A stretch of DNA of 64,000 nt. Source: Rathayibacter sp. SW19. Its GTDB lineage: Bacteria; Actinomycetota; Actinomycetes; Actinomycetales; Microbacteriaceae. Of this stretch, positions 17,620-26,628 are shown in pieces. The position numbers and the translations under genes are program-made. Location: assembly GCF_030866825.1 (NCBI RefSeq), contig NZ_CP133020.1:4650001-4714000 (forward strand). The letters are read 5' to 3'. Positions within the stretch are counted from its first letter, which is position 1; every line of letters starts with the position of its first letter. The notes under the pieces are model-generated. The model saw only the letters and a program-made list of their open reading frames with translations, did no database searches and was not told where the DNA came from.

Positions 17620-17925
17620 CTACTTCTGGTCGCGCTCTTGGCGGCGCTTCTGCGCCGCTTCATCCTGCTCGACGATGTCCGCCCTCTCATGGTCATCTTT
17701 CTTGGAGCTCAGCACGAACATCGCCAGGACCACGAGCGAGACGATGAACGCCAGGCCGAAGCCGATCAACGCCAGGATGGGTTCGCGCGTTGAAATCAGT
17801 GCGACTAGGCCAAGGAAAATCGCCATGACGAATGCAATGCCGACGAGCTCCGCTGGCTTGAGTATTTCGCGCATGCTCGGGGTGCGGGGGTTGTCGCTGC
17901 CGAGCGGCGGCAACTTCTTGCTCAT
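17620..17925 (-). CDS. small two-helix membrane protein of unknown function
   Basis: A 101-residue protein with a short Pro-rich N-terminus, two hydrophobic helices (about 25-48 and 52-74) and a highly charged Lys/Asp/Glu/Arg tail that should be cytoplasmic. It is translationally coupled to the upstream DUF308 gene by an ATGA overlap (17922-17925). I do not recognise a characterised family; similar small proteins are common in actinobacteria. Confidence 0.6.
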   Translation of the reverse strand: MSKKLPPLGSDNPRTPSMREILKPAELVGIAFVMAIFLGLVALISTREPILALIGFGLAFIVSLVVLAMFVLSSKKDDHERADIVEQDEAAQKRRQERDQK

Positions 17926-18569
17926 GCGTCCGTCTCCGTACTCGCTGCCTGCGTGCTCGGTGCCTGCGTATTAGCTGACTGCGTGCTCACTGACCGCGTG
18001 CTCACTGACTGAGGTTGTGCCGTGCCCCACTTGAGCGAGAATGCGCCGATAGCGAGGTAGACGCCGATCACGACGGCGTATGCGCCGAACAGGCCGACGG
18101 CGAGTACGGCATCCGCAGGGATCAGCAGGAACACAACGGCCAGAACGGCGGTCATAGCCCCGACAACGAGCCAGTCGCGGCCGGCGGCGAGTCTGCCGCG
18201 AATGCGCAGCGCCGCGTACAGCTCACTGAACCCGGTCAACGCCGCCCACACGCTGACGACGAACAGAAAGACACCCAGCCCGCCTCCACCGATCCCGAGC
18301 GCAAGCGACAATGCCCCTGCGGCAATGCCGAAAACTCCTTGCGCCAGAAACAACGGTCGAACGACGCGATCCGCCAACAGCAGCGCGCCGACTCCGACAA
18401 CGAGGCCGGCGACAACAGCGAACGCTCCGAACACCGTGAGCCCGAGCCTCGCCGAGTGATTCGCGCTGAATGTGATCACTGCGCCTGCGATCAGCGCTGC
18501 GATGGCGCGACCGAGCGGCACAAGCCAATACCGATCCCGTGGCGCTGCCACGGGCGAAGGGGCGGTCAC
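17922..18569 (-). CDS. HdeD/DUF308-like membrane protein
   Basis: A 215-residue protein with six hydrophobic helices in the three-repeat pattern of DUF308 (HdeD-like) membrane proteins. The last 30 residues are a Ser-Thr-Gln repeat (V-S-T-R-S-V-S-T-Q and similar), encoded by an 18-base-type direct repeat near 17945-18010 with GCGTGCTCACTGAC units. The start is GTG 18569, with AAGAGG 7 bases upstream. Its function is unknown; HdeD is linked to acid resistance in enterobacteria, which need not apply here. Confidence 0.65.
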   Translation of the reverse strand: MTAPSPVAAPRDRYWLVPLGRAIAALIAGAVITFSANHSARLGLTVFGAFAVVAGLVVGVGALLLADRVVRPLFLAQGVFGIAAGALSLALGIGGGGLGVFLFVVSVWAALTGFSELYAALRIRGRLAAGRDWLVVGAMTAVLAVVFLLIPADAVLAVGLFGAYAVVIGVYLAIGAFSLKWGTAQPQSVSTRSVSTQSANTQAPSTQAASTETDA

Positions 18570-18680
18570 TCGTGACCTCTTTCATCTGCGAGCAGGAACG
18601 TCTCAAGTCTACGCGCGGTCACCCAGCACCCCGTTCGAGATTCGAGCGCAGACTATTCGACTTGTGGGCGTTCCCGGCCA

Positions 18681-18762
18681 CTGCATCCCTCTGCACCCCT
18701 GTGCACCCCTGTGCACCCCACTGCACCCCACGGGAAACCCAGCCGAACCCCAGCCGAACCCC
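18681..18762. repeat. tandem repeat, five 10-bp units plus two 11-bp units
   Basis: Five consecutive 10-base units of the form (C/G)TGCA(T/C)CCC(T/A) run from 18681 to 18730, followed after 10 bases by two copies of AGCCGAACCCC. They occupy the spacer between the DUF308 gene start and the response regulator stop codon. Confidence 0.7.
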
Positions 18763-18776
18763 AGCGCGGCGAAAGC

Positions 18777-19445
18777 TCACGGCCCGGGTGCTGTCGCCAA
18801 CCCGGACTCATAGGCGAAGACCACCAATTGCGCGCGATCGCGCACATCGAGTTTGACCATTGCTCGCGAAACGTGCGTTTTAGCCGTGGCCGGGCTGATG
18901 TAGAGGCGCTGGCCGATCTCGATATTGCTGAGTCCTTTTCCGACCAGAGTGACGATCTCGCGCTCGCGTTCCGTCAGAAGTTCCAGCTGAGCGTCACGGT
19001 CGCTGCTGCGCTGCGGAGCCGCGACGAATTGGGCGATGAGGCGCCGCGTGACACTCGGCGCGAGGAGCGATTCACCCGCCGCCACAACACGCACCGCGTG
19101 ACGCAGATCGTCCGGTTCGAGGTCTTTGAGCAGAAAGCCGCTCGCGCCTGCCCGCAGCGCCGCGAACACGTTCTCGTCGATCTCATACGTGGTCACGACC
19201 AGCACGCGCGTGCCGGCCAGCGCGGCGTCACGCGAGAGCTGTGCCGTGGCCTCGATCCCGTCGAGGCGGGGCATCCGCACGTCCATGATGACGACATCCG
19301 GCCGCGTGCGCTGCACGACAGCGACCGCATCGATGCCGTCGGATGCCTCCCCCACCACGCGGATGTCGTCGCTGCGCTCCAGGATCGCCCGAAAGCCCTC
19401 ACGGATGAGCGCCTGGTCATCAGCCAGCACGACCCGAACCGTCAC
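18777..19445 (-). CDS. NarL/LuxR-family response regulator
   Basis: A 222-residue regulator. The receiver domain (1-120) has acidic pocket D9-D10, phospho-acceptor D55 in V-V-I-M-D-V-R-M-P and the conserved Lys in L-L-K-D. The LuxR HTH (about 150-212) contains L-T-E-R-E-R-E-I-V and S-N-I-E-I-G-Q-R-L-Y-I-S-P-A-T-A-K-T-H-V. It overlaps the histidine kinase stop by 4 bases and should be its cognate partner, probably controlling the ABC exporter in the same operon. Confidence 0.9.
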   Translation of the reverse strand: MTVRVVLADDQALIREGFRAILERSDDIRVVGEASDGIDAVAVVQRTRPDVVIMDVRMPRLDGIEATAQLSRDAALAGTRVLVVTTYEIDENVFAALRAGASGFLLKDLEPDDLRHAVRVVAAGESLLAPSVTRRLIAQFVAAPQRSSDRDAQLELLTEREREIVTLVGKGLSNIEIGQRLYISPATAKTHVSRAMVKLDVRDRAQLVVFAYESGLATAPGP

Positions 19446-20692
19446 GATGCCGCCTTTGGTGCGATGACGCTCGAACCGGCCCCGATCGGCAGGACGGCGC
19501 TGATCTGAAAGCCGCCTTCCGGGCGATCTTCAGCACTGAAGCTGCCATCGAGCGACTGAACCCTCTCGCGCATGCCGCGCAGCCCCAACCCGGGCACGGG
19601 GGCGCCGCCGGTGCCGCGGCCGTCATCGGCGACGCTGACCGTCAGAGCGCCCTCGCGCACGATGGCGGAAACCTGCACCGAGCTCGCGTCGGCATGGCGA
19701 ATGACGTTGGTCAGCGCCTCCTGCACGATCCGATAGGCGGTCAGTTCCTCGACCGGCGTCAGCACGCCGGGCGGCACGTCAATGCTCGTGGTGACGGTCA
19801 GCCCCGTGCTGCGAGCCTCCCGGAACAGTTGCCTCGTCTCGGCCAGCCGCGGCTTGGAAGACAATCGCCCTGTCGTCTCCGCGCTTCCGGCGGCATCACC
19901 ATCGCTGCGAAGCAACTCGAGTGTCGATCGCAGTTCCGGGATCGCCTGCCGTGCAAGTGTTCTGACGGTGGAGATCGCGGCCCGGGCCTGCGCCGGATTG
20001 TCCTCGAACGCATCCAGCGCGAGGCCGCTCTGCACGGAAATCGCTGAGATCGTGTGCGCGAGCACGTCGTGCAGTTCGCGGGCGATGTCGAGGCGCTCCT
20101 CCGAGAGCGTCTGCCGCATCCGGGTCTCGGCCGATTCTGCTGCCGCCTGCAGATTCAGCACGTGCGCCCGACGCAGTTGACCTGCGGATGCGCCGATCAG
20201 GACATACGCCAACATTCCACCCGCGGTCGCGACCGTCGCTATCGAGTTCCATGCCTGCGCGTTCGGGGGAAGGCTCTGCATCAGCTGCCACGCCACGACG
20301 AATGCAACGGCGATCAGTGCCCATCGCAACGACCTGCCGTATGCGGCAATCGAATAGGCCGAAACGAACAGCGGCAACGCCGGCGCGCCGCCGGGGTAGC
20401 CGAGCAGGTGGTACCCGAGGATCAGTGCAAGAATCACCGCGCTGACCGCGATCGGATGCCGGCGCCGCTCGAGCAAGAGGGTCGAGGCCGCCAAGGCGAT
20501 CAGGTATGCGCCGGCCGGGAACGCGATCGTCGCGGTGGAGATGGGGTGCGGGGCGTAGGTGAGCTCACCCCAGACGCCGACCAACGCGGCGGCCGCGATC
20601 AAGGTCGCGATCGCCGCATCGACCAGAAATGCGGTGGTGCCAAAAATAGTGGTACGAGCGCGGCTTACCACCGCAGGCGATTCGCCTGACAC
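19442..20692 (-). CDS. sensor histidine kinase (HisKA_3 type)
   Basis: A 416-residue NarX-like kinase. It has five to six membrane helices in the first 170 residues, the dimerisation/phosphoacceptor motif A-R-E-L-H-D-V-L-A-H with H208, and an HATPase domain with the N-box V-Q-E-A-L-T-N-V-I-R-H-A and G-boxes D-D-G-R-G-T and G-L-G-L-R-G-M-R-E-R. It has no large extracellular sensor loop, like kinases that sense membrane stress or antibiotics through a paired ABC transporter. It starts at GTG 20692, 9 bases after the permease stop. Confidence 0.9.
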   Translation of the reverse strand: MSGESPAVVSRARTTIFGTTAFLVDAAIATLIAAAALVGVWGELTYAPHPISTATIAFPAGAYLIALAASTLLLERRRHPIAVSAVILALILGYHLLGYPGGAPALPLFVSAYSIAAYGRSLRWALIAVAFVVAWQLMQSLPPNAQAWNSIATVATAGGMLAYVLIGASAGQLRRAHVLNLQAAAESAETRMRQTLSEERLDIARELHDVLAHTISAISVQSGLALDAFEDNPAQARAAISTVRTLARQAIPELRSTLELLRSDGDAAGSAETTGRLSSKPRLAETRQLFREARSTGLTVTTSIDVPPGVLTPVEELTAYRIVQEALTNVIRHADASSVQVSAIVREGALTVSVADDGRGTGGAPVPGLGLRGMRERVQSLDGSFSAEDRPEGGFQISAVLPIGAGSSVIAPKAAS

Positions 20693-20701
20693 AGCGGTAG
20701 T

Positions 20702-21487
20702 TTATCCGGAGATATCGGCCGTGTGGGCGTCGCGCGCAACCAACCGGTGCGTGTGCAGCGACGGGCGCCGATAGGCCAGCCACGCCACGCCGGCCAGGCC
20801 GAGCGCCCACGCGGCGAGGACTGCGATGCTTGCAGGATCGGGGGCATCGCCCTTTGCGATCGACCAGCCGAGGTCGGCCAGCCGGTAGGTCGGCAGCCAG
20901 TAAGCGACATCCATCATTCCGCTCGGCAAGATCGCGGGCGGAACCCACAGGCCGCCGAGAGCCGACATCGCCATGTACAGTCCATAGCTGAGCGGGTAGG
21001 CGAAGTCGGAGTTCACACTGAAGCCGATGGCGATTCCCAGAGTGGCGAATGCCGTGCTGCCGAGCCAGATGGCCAGGACGAGTGAAACCCATTGGCCGAG
21101 CGAGAGCTGCACTCCCTTGACCGTCGCCGCGGTCAGACAGACCAGCACGATCGCCGGAAGCGCGGTGATGACGCTGGCGATGATCTTCGCGCCGATCACC
21201 TGGATTCCGGGCAACGGCATCGAGCGCACCTGCTCGAGCCAGCCGATTTGCCGTTCCTCGGCGATGCGCGGACCTGTGGTCGACAGCACGGCCCAGATGG
21301 CGCCGTATGCGGCCATCGCCACCATGATTTCCACGGTTCCCTTCAGCTGGCCCGGCTGTGCAGGGCTGCCCCCGAAAAGTGTGGCGAACAGCAGATAGAA
21401 ACCGATCGGAGCGCCGACGGCGAGGGCGAGGTATTTCGGGTCGCGCAGCATCCGGATGACTTCCAGACGCAGGTAGTACGTGTTCAT
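20702..21487 (-). CDS. ABC-2 type transporter permease
   Basis: A 261-residue permease with six hydrophobic helices and the ABC-2 pattern (E-E-R-Q-I-G-W-L-E-Q-V-R-S-M-P at about 75-90, a conserved cytoplasmic loop). It overlaps the ATPase stop by an ATGA (21484-21487). With the ATPase it should form an exporter for a drug, lipid or peptide. Co-transcription with a two-component system suggests inducible self-protection. Confidence 0.88.
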   Translation of the reverse strand: MNTYYLRLEVIRMLRDPKYLALAVGAPIGFYLLFATLFGGSPAQPGQLKGTVEIMVAMAAYGAIWAVLSTTGPRIAEERQIGWLEQVRSMPLPGIQVIGAKIIASVITALPAIVLVCLTAATVKGVQLSLGQWVSLVLAIWLGSTAFATLGIAIGFSVNSDFAYPLSYGLYMAMSALGGLWVPPAILPSGMMDVAYWLPTYRLADLGWSIAKGDAPDPASIAVLAAWALGLAGVAWLAYRRPSLHTHRLVARDAHTADISG

Positions 21488-22464
21488 GAGAACTCCTGAA
21501 TGGTGGTGGTGGTGGTCACGCTGTTGTTCGTCGCGCTGTTGTTCGTCGCGCTGTTGTTCGTCAGGCGGTCTTGGGTCAGGGTCAGGAACGATTCGTCGAG
21601 GCTCGGCGGATTGACCTGCAGACCTCGCCAGTCGAGGCCGCTCGTTGCAAGGGCACGCACGGTCGCGTCGGGGTCGGTCGTGCGCAGCGCGACCCGGTCT
21701 TGCGGGCTGTCACCGGTCACGCCGATGACGCCCGGCAGGTTCGCACATGCTGCGCTCCCACCGCGAATGCTGACGCGCACGACGCTCACGCCGGTGCGGC
21801 TGCGAATTTCGGCCGGGTTGCCGTCGGCGACGACGCTGCCGTGAGACAGCACGACGACGCGAGCTGCGTTCTCGTCGACTTCGTCGAGATAGTGCGTTGC
21901 GAAGATGATCGTGCGGCCCGTGGACGCATACGCGCGCATCGCAATCCAGAATTCGGCGCGACCTTGCACGTCCAGTGCTCTGGTCGGCTCGTCGAGGATC
22001 AGGATCTGCGGGTTCGCAACTATCGCGATGGCGAACCGCAAACGCTGAGACTGCCCTCCGGAGAGCTTGTCGACGCGACGCCTGGAGACGTCCGCGAGGT
22101 CGGCGAGTTCGAGTGCGGCATCCGGGTTGAGCGGATGCGGATACAGTCCGGCTGCAAGGCGCACGAGTTCGCCGACTTGCACGCCGGGCATGAGGCCGGT
22201 GTCTTGCAGCATGGCCGCAATGACACCGGCCGCCACGGCTTCTCGCGGGTGGCGTCCGCCGACGACGACCTCGCCGGAGTCCGGGACGATGAGGCCGAGC
22301 ATCATCCCGATGCTCGTGCTCTTTCCTGCTCCGTTGGGGCCGAGGAGCGCGACGGTCTCGCCCGCGGCGAAATCGAGGTCGATACCGCTCACTGCGTGCA
22401 CGCCTGCATAGGACTTGACGATGCTGCGCAGCCGGATGGCTGGGGTGGTCAGGTGTGTGTTCAT
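21484..22464 (-). CDS. ABC transporter ATP-binding protein with repetitive C-terminus
   Basis: A 326-residue ATPase of the DrrA/NatA class. Walker A is G-P-N-G-A-G-K-S-T-S (about 38-47), the signature L-S-G-G-Q-S-Q-R-L, Walker B I-L-I-L-D-E-P-T and the H-loop A-T-H-Y-L. The last 25 residues are a Thr-Asn-Asn-Ser-Ala repeat and a poly-Thr run, from three exact-size 15-base units at 21518-21562 plus a GGT run at 21501-21516. It is the first gene of the exporter plus two-component operon. The tail is likely variable between strains by slippage. Confidence 0.9.
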   Translation of the reverse strand: MNTHLTTPAIRLRSIVKSYAGVHAVSGIDLDFAAGETVALLGPNGAGKSTSIGMMLGLIVPDSGEVVVGGRHPREAVAAGVIAAMLQDTGLMPGVQVGELVRLAAGLYPHPLNPDAALELADLADVSRRRVDKLSGGQSQRLRFAIAIVANPQILILDEPTRALDVQGRAEFWIAMRAYASTGRTIIFATHYLDEVDENAARVVVLSHGSVVADGNPAEIRSRTGVSVVRVSIRGGSAACANLPGVIGVTGDSPQDRVALRTTDPDATVRALATSGLDWRGLQVNPPSLDESFLTLTQDRLTNNSATNNSATNNSVTTTTTIQEFS

Positions 22465-22612
22465 GGGTCAAGCGTGCCCGCCGAGCAGGAGCATGGCATC
22501 CGCCAGAGCGCGCGACCGCATACGACAACGGGAGTAGTTTCGGCTCGGCCACGTACCATCCGAATCACCACCCGCCTTGAGCCGTCGCCTGAGCCGCAGC
22601 GGCTAGATTCGT

Positions 22613-23554
22613 GTGGTGGCTCTCGATGTGATCTCGTTGACACCGATGCAGTCTCTCGGCATCCCGGTTGCACTGGTCGGAGCCGTTTTCCTGGCACTCG
22701 GGGCGCAGTTCCAGCACCGAGGCGTCTCGCAGGTCGACGCACATCGCCTGCCGGCTAACAATGCGGGCTTGAGCGTCCGCCAACTGCTCGGGTTGTTGCG
22801 CAACCCGTCCTGGGTGCTCGGCACGGTGATGCTCGGCCTGGCGATCGCGTGCCAGTTGTTCAGCCTCTACCTTGCACCGTTGACGGTGGTGCAACCGCTC
22901 GGCGTCGTCGGATTGGTGATCACGGCGATCATCAACTCACGCGTCACGCACACCAGGCTGGGCCGCCGTGCCATTCGAGCTATTGCGTTCTGCGTCGTCG
23001 GCGTCGCGCTGTTCGTGACGACCGCGACGTTGACGACCTCCTCGCGGCCGATCCGCGACTCGCAGCTGGTCACGGTGCTGGTGATTCTCGGCTGCGTCCT
23101 GCTCGTTCTCGGCACAATATTCGTGCTGTTCCGCAGCAAGTTCACGGCGTTCTTCTACATCGTCGGCGCGGGCATCCTGTTCGGATTCGTGGCGACGCTC
23201 GCGAAAGTGGTGATCGACCGCGTGCACACGATCATCGTGGCCCAGAGCCTCGGCACCGGATTCCACCTGGCGCCCGGAGACTGGCTCACGATCGTGTGCG
23301 CGGTTGGAATCATCGTGGCGTCGCTGTGCGGCACGTACTTCGTTCAGACGGCGTACGCATCCGGGCCACCCGACCTGGTGGTCGCAGGACTCACGGTGAT
23401 CGACCCGATCGTCGGTGTCACGATCGGAATCGTCGTGCTCGGCGAAGCCGCATCCGCTCCGCTCTGGGCGGCACTGGTCTTCGTGGTCGCGGGCGCTCTC
23501 GCCATCTACGGTGTGTTCCAACTCGCCAAATACCATCCGCAAATGACGCACTGA
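22613..23554 (+). CDS. DMT-superfamily (NIPA/EamA-like) membrane transporter
   Basis: A 313-residue integral membrane protein with nine or ten hydrophobic segments arranged as two repeats. The pattern A-L-G-A-Q-F-Q-H-R-G at about 28, P-L-T-V-V-Q-P-L-G-V (about 88-97) and D-P-I-V-G-V-T-I-G-I near 265 resembles the NIPA-type/EamA drug-metabolite family. The substrate is unknown. TAGATT lies 6 bases before GTG 22613, so the message is probably leaderless. It diverges from the ABC exporter operon. Confidence 0.75.
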   Translation: MVALDVISLTPMQSLGIPVALVGAVFLALGAQFQHRGVSQVDAHRLPANNAGLSVRQLLGLLRNPSWVLGTVMLGLAIACQLFSLYLAPLTVVQPLGVVGLVITAIINSRVTHTRLGRRAIRAIAFCVVGVALFVTTATLTTSSRPIRDSQLVTVLVILGCVLLVLGTIFVLFRSKFTAFFYIVGAGILFGFVATLAKVVIDRVHTIIVAQSLGTGFHLAPGDWLTIVCAVGIIVASLCGTYFVQTAYASGPPDLVVAGLTVIDPIVGVTIGIVVLGEAASAPLWAALVFVVAGALAIYGVFQLAKYHPQMTH

Positions 23555-23564
23555 GCACGCCGGT

Positions 23565-24143
23565 TCAGTCCGGTTCGCCTCCAGCAGCGGATGCCGGGGC
23601 CTTCGGCTTGATCTCTCGGTACTCTCGGTAGACCAAGACGATGATCACCGCGTCGAGCACGGTGAGTAGGATCAGCCCGATCGTCGGCGAGACGACAACC
23701 GTGTACACCTGGTAGGCGAGAAACAGGATCAGCACCGCGAGCGCATACGGATACGCGCGATGCAACCGGCGCAGCAGGCAATATACGAGCACAAGCTTCA
23801 CAACCCCATGAACGATCAGGAACGCGATCAGAAAGCCGAGCCCGCCCTGCGCAAGGCGATCGTCGAGGTTCTCGACATAACCGGCGATGAAGACCCGGAT
23901 CGGGCCGGACCCCTCACCGGCCTCGGTCGCGATGGCGCTGAGCGCAAGATGCGGAATGCTCGGGGCGATCAGCAGCACCAGGCCGACCAGCAACTCAATG
24001 GCTCCGTCGATTCCCTTCAGGATCACGCCGATGAAGTAGAAGATGTCCAGCAGCGTCCAGCGACGCGGCGGCCTGACGGCAGCGCCTGCCGATGCCGGTC
24101 CCGCTGATGTCGAGCTCACGGATTTCAGGGTACTCGGCTGCAC
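23565..24143 (-). CDS. DUF2127-like membrane protein
   Basis: A 192-residue protein with four hydrophobic helices. L-L-D-I-F-Y-F-I-G-V-I-L-K-G-I-D-G near residue 30 and H-G-V-V-K-L-V-L-V near 112 match the DUF2127 pattern. The chosen GTG start at 24143 overlaps the end of the upstream gene by 19 bases; GTG 24119 would begin after the overlap. Function is unknown. Confidence 0.65.
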   Translation of the reverse strand: MQPSTLKSVSSTSAGPASAGAAVRPPRRWTLLDIFYFIGVILKGIDGAIELLVGLVLLIAPSIPHLALSAIATEAGEGSGPIRVFIAGYVENLDDRLAQGGLGFLIAFLIVHGVVKLVLVYCLLRRLHRAYPYALAVLILFLAYQVYTVVVSPTIGLILLTVLDAVIIVLVYREYREIKPKAPASAAGGEPD

Positions 24144-25585
24144 GGCACGTCGATCTTCCAGGTCGTGGATGGCGCTCCGTACAGCCTGTAGGCGGCGCCC
24201 GGCGCGGCCAGATCACAGTACGCCTCCATAGACACGACCTGCGGCTGCCAGCGCGGCCCGTTCGAGCGGCGCGACACAGCCGATGAGAAGTTGCCGACGA
24301 GAACGGCGGCGAGAACCACCAGCGTGATGGCAGGCAGCAGCACCGTTCGTGCACGGACACCGCCGGCGGCACGTGCGGCGGCGACGCCCCGGGGTCGCGC
24401 CAGCGCGGCGAGGGCGAGCGGCACCAACGCCAACAGGAACATCGACGGTACCACCCCATAGCGCGCCAACCACGGTGCATCCAGTTGCGAATCACTCATC
24501 GTGGCGTAGTCGTAAAAGCTGCCGGGGCTCACCTCGACCGCGATGGCATAGAACGCCATGGAGCCGCCGATGCACACCCCGATCATCAACCGCTGCAGCC
24601 GTGACCCGCGCAGCAGTCCGACCACGGCGGCTGCAGCGAACGGAAGCAGAAGGACGATACCGGCGATCGGTCCGGCGACCCCGAGCATCCAGGCGATGAC
24701 GTTCGGGTCTGCCGTCCACGAGGTCATCACCGCATTGATGAGGTAGCCGTATGCGACGGATGCGATCGGCACAGGACTCGCCGACGAGCCACCCCGCGGA
24801 TCCGACAGGGTGGCAAGCAGTTGCGCAGCTACACCGACGATGTAGAGGATGCGCACCGGCAGCATCCGCCCCTCGCGCCACCGCCACAGCATCAACGGAA
24901 TGAACAGCGCCATCTGGATCTCGGTCATCGTCGCCAGCAGCGCCGCCCCGGCGAGCAACCACGTTCCGGTACGCGTCCGCGGGCGGTACAACAGCAGCCA
25001 GGGTGCCAGCCAGAGAAAGTACCAGTGCAGATTCGCAGTATTTCCGAGGACCTCGCGCGGCGCCAACGGCACAAGCAGAGTGACGGCGGCCAGGCCGAGT
25101 CGAAGGATCGTGCTCGGCACCACATCCCTGGCACAGGTGAACACGAGAGCCGCCACGCCCGCAGCGACCAGGCATGCACCGAACGCCATCGCGGTCGCCC
25201 AGCCCGCAACGGGCACGACCGCGACGGTTCCATTTGCAATCAGGCGCGGCACCGTGTGCAGATAGCCTGCATACGGTGTCGCCAATGATGCGATCCCGTG
25301 CTCGACCGCGTTGCCGAGGAAGTTGCGCGCGTCTTCAGCCCAGAGCGTGCCCTGATCCGCCGGTGACAATCGCAACCATTCGACGATACTGCCGACCACC
25401 AGGATCATGATTCCGAGCACCGCAGGCCGCCGCCATAGGGACGTTGGCATCGGCAGCGCGGTGTGCGGGGATGCCGACCGGGGCGTGCTGAAGCGCGACA
25501 ACGCGCGTGAGCGTCCCGGCGTCGCGCGCACCCGGGGGGTCGGTCGTGTGTTCAGATTCGACGGTGCTCCCACGAATTCAGCCAA
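24125..25585 (-). CDS. polytopic membrane protein of unknown function
   Basis: About 486 residues with roughly eleven hydrophobic helices, alternating short loops, and a periplasmic-looking C-terminal segment with two Cys. The layout (acidic W-A-E-D-A-R-N-F near residue 83 in the first extracellular loop) is like GT-C type glycosyltransferases, but I see no decisive motif. The start is uncertain: TTG 25585 gives a basic 45-residue leader, while ATG 25450 starts just before the first helix; neither has a clear ribosome binding site. Confidence 0.55.
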   Translation of the reverse strand: MAEFVGAPSNLNTRPTPRVRATPGRSRALSRFSTPRSASPHTALPMPTSLWRRPAVLGIMILVVGSIVEWLRLSPADQGTLWAEDARNFLGNAVEHGIASLATPYAGYLHTVPRLIANGTVAVVPVAGWATAMAFGACLVAAGVAALVFTCARDVVPSTILRLGLAAVTLLVPLAPREVLGNTANLHWYFLWLAPWLLLYRPRTRTGTWLLAGAALLATMTEIQMALFIPLMLWRWREGRMLPVRILYIVGVAAQLLATLSDPRGGSSASPVPIASVAYGYLINAVMTSWTADPNVIAWMLGVAGPIAGIVLLLPFAAAAVVGLLRGSRLQRLMIGVCIGGSMAFYAIAVEVSPGSFYDYATMSDSQLDAPWLARYGVVPSMFLLALVPLALAALARPRGVAAARAAGGVRARTVLLPAITLVVLAAVLVGNFSSAVSRRSNGPRWQPQVVSMEAYCDLAAPGAAYRLYGAPSTTWKIDVPCSRVP

Positions 25586-25647
25586 GCCTGCGTTTTCCCA
25601 GAGTCAACCCATACTGTGTGAATCCGCAGACGGCACTCACGGCATCT

Positions 25648-26571
25648 TCAGGCTCCCGCAGCCGTCACAATCATGTCGGTTGCGAACCCGGCGAAAAGCC
25701 CGATCAGCAGTCCGGAATACAACCAGAAGCTCGTCCCGAATTTGAAGGCGACATGCAGCAATTGCAGGATCACATACAGGATCGAGCCGGCTGCCAGAGC
25801 CAGGAACGCGATCGACACGGCGTCGTTGACGAACACCGTGCCGAGCAACGTGCCGACCACCGTCGGCCCGCCACCGATCAAGCCGAGCAGCGCGAGTTGC
25901 CCCCAGCCAGGGCGCCTTTCATCAGAGGTCAGCGGGGCGCAGATGCCGAAACCCTCCGTTGCGTTGTGCAGACCGAACCCGACCACGAGCACGACGGCAA
26001 GCGAGATCTCCCCGCTCGCAGCGGACTGGCCGATTGCCAGGCCCTCCGAGAAATTGTGCAGCCCGATGCCGACAGCGATCAGGAAAGCCAGTCGACTGGC
26101 CGGGCGCCCCAGGCGCAGGATGCCTTCTCTCACCACCCCGGTGCCGAGTCCGTCGATCGGCGTGCCGGCCAGCGAACCGGCTGCACCGCCCACGGCGCCG
26201 GCGGAGGCGCCACCGACGGCAACGGGGACCCGTGCTTCGCGTTTTGCCGCCATGAAGCGCGATAGCCACCGATCGTACGCCACCAGGCTGAGCAGGCCGA
26301 CCGTGATCGCGCCGAAGAAGATCACCAGCAGGCCGATGAAGGGCCACCAGGAATCGTGCTTGGCGCCGGACGCGCGGAGCAACGCAGCCTCGACCGGTTC
26401 GACCGCATGAGAGAGCACGTCCCAGAGGAGAAAGGTCAGCACTCCGATGGTGATGGCGTTCAGTAGCGCCTGAAATGTCGTGGATCGAGTCTTCAACCGG
26501 CCAATCGGCAGTCCCAGGAAGATGGTGAATCCGGCGATGGCGCCGAGCACGGCGATCTGAAGCGGGGACAT
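25648..26571 (-). CDS. ZIP-family divalent metal transporter
   Basis: A 307-residue transporter with eight helices. The metal-pathway signatures are I-G-L-H-N-F-S-E-G-L-A-I-G (helix 4) and G-F-G-L-H-N-A-T-E-G-F-G-I (helix 5), both with His-Asn-x-x-Glu-Gly. The loop between helices 3 and 4 has low-complexity Ala/Gly (G-G-A-S-A-G-A-V-G-G-A-A). An IdeR/DtxR-like box lies 39-57 bases upstream of ATG 26571, so iron or manganese status may control it. Direction of transport cannot be read; ZIP proteins usually import into the cytoplasm. Confidence 0.85.
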   Translation of the reverse strand: MSPLQIAVLGAIAGFTIFLGLPIGRLKTRSTTFQALLNAITIGVLTFLLWDVLSHAVEPVEAALLRASGAKHDSWWPFIGLLVIFFGAITVGLLSLVAYDRWLSRFMAAKREARVPVAVGGASAGAVGGAAGSLAGTPIDGLGTGVVREGILRLGRPASRLAFLIAVGIGLHNFSEGLAIGQSAASGEISLAVVLVVGFGLHNATEGFGICAPLTSDERRPGWGQLALLGLIGGGPTVVGTLLGTVFVNDAVSIAFLALAAGSILYVILQLLHVAFKFGTSFWLYSGLLIGLFAGFATDMIVTAAGA

Positions 26572-26609
26572 GCGCGGCTAGTGGCTCTTTCTGGTGACAG
26601 CGGTGAAGG

Positions 26610-26628
26610 TTAGGCAACCCTATCCTAA
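26610..26628 (-). promoter_or_regulatory. IdeR/DtxR-like iron box
   Basis: TTAGGCAACCCTATCCTAA is a 19-base imperfect palindrome with both TTAGG/CCTAA arms intact, matching the actinobacterial iron-box consensus. It lies upstream of the ZIP transporter and overlaps the last codons of the trpF-like gene. Repression of the ZIP gene when iron is sufficient is the natural reading. Confidence 0.65.
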
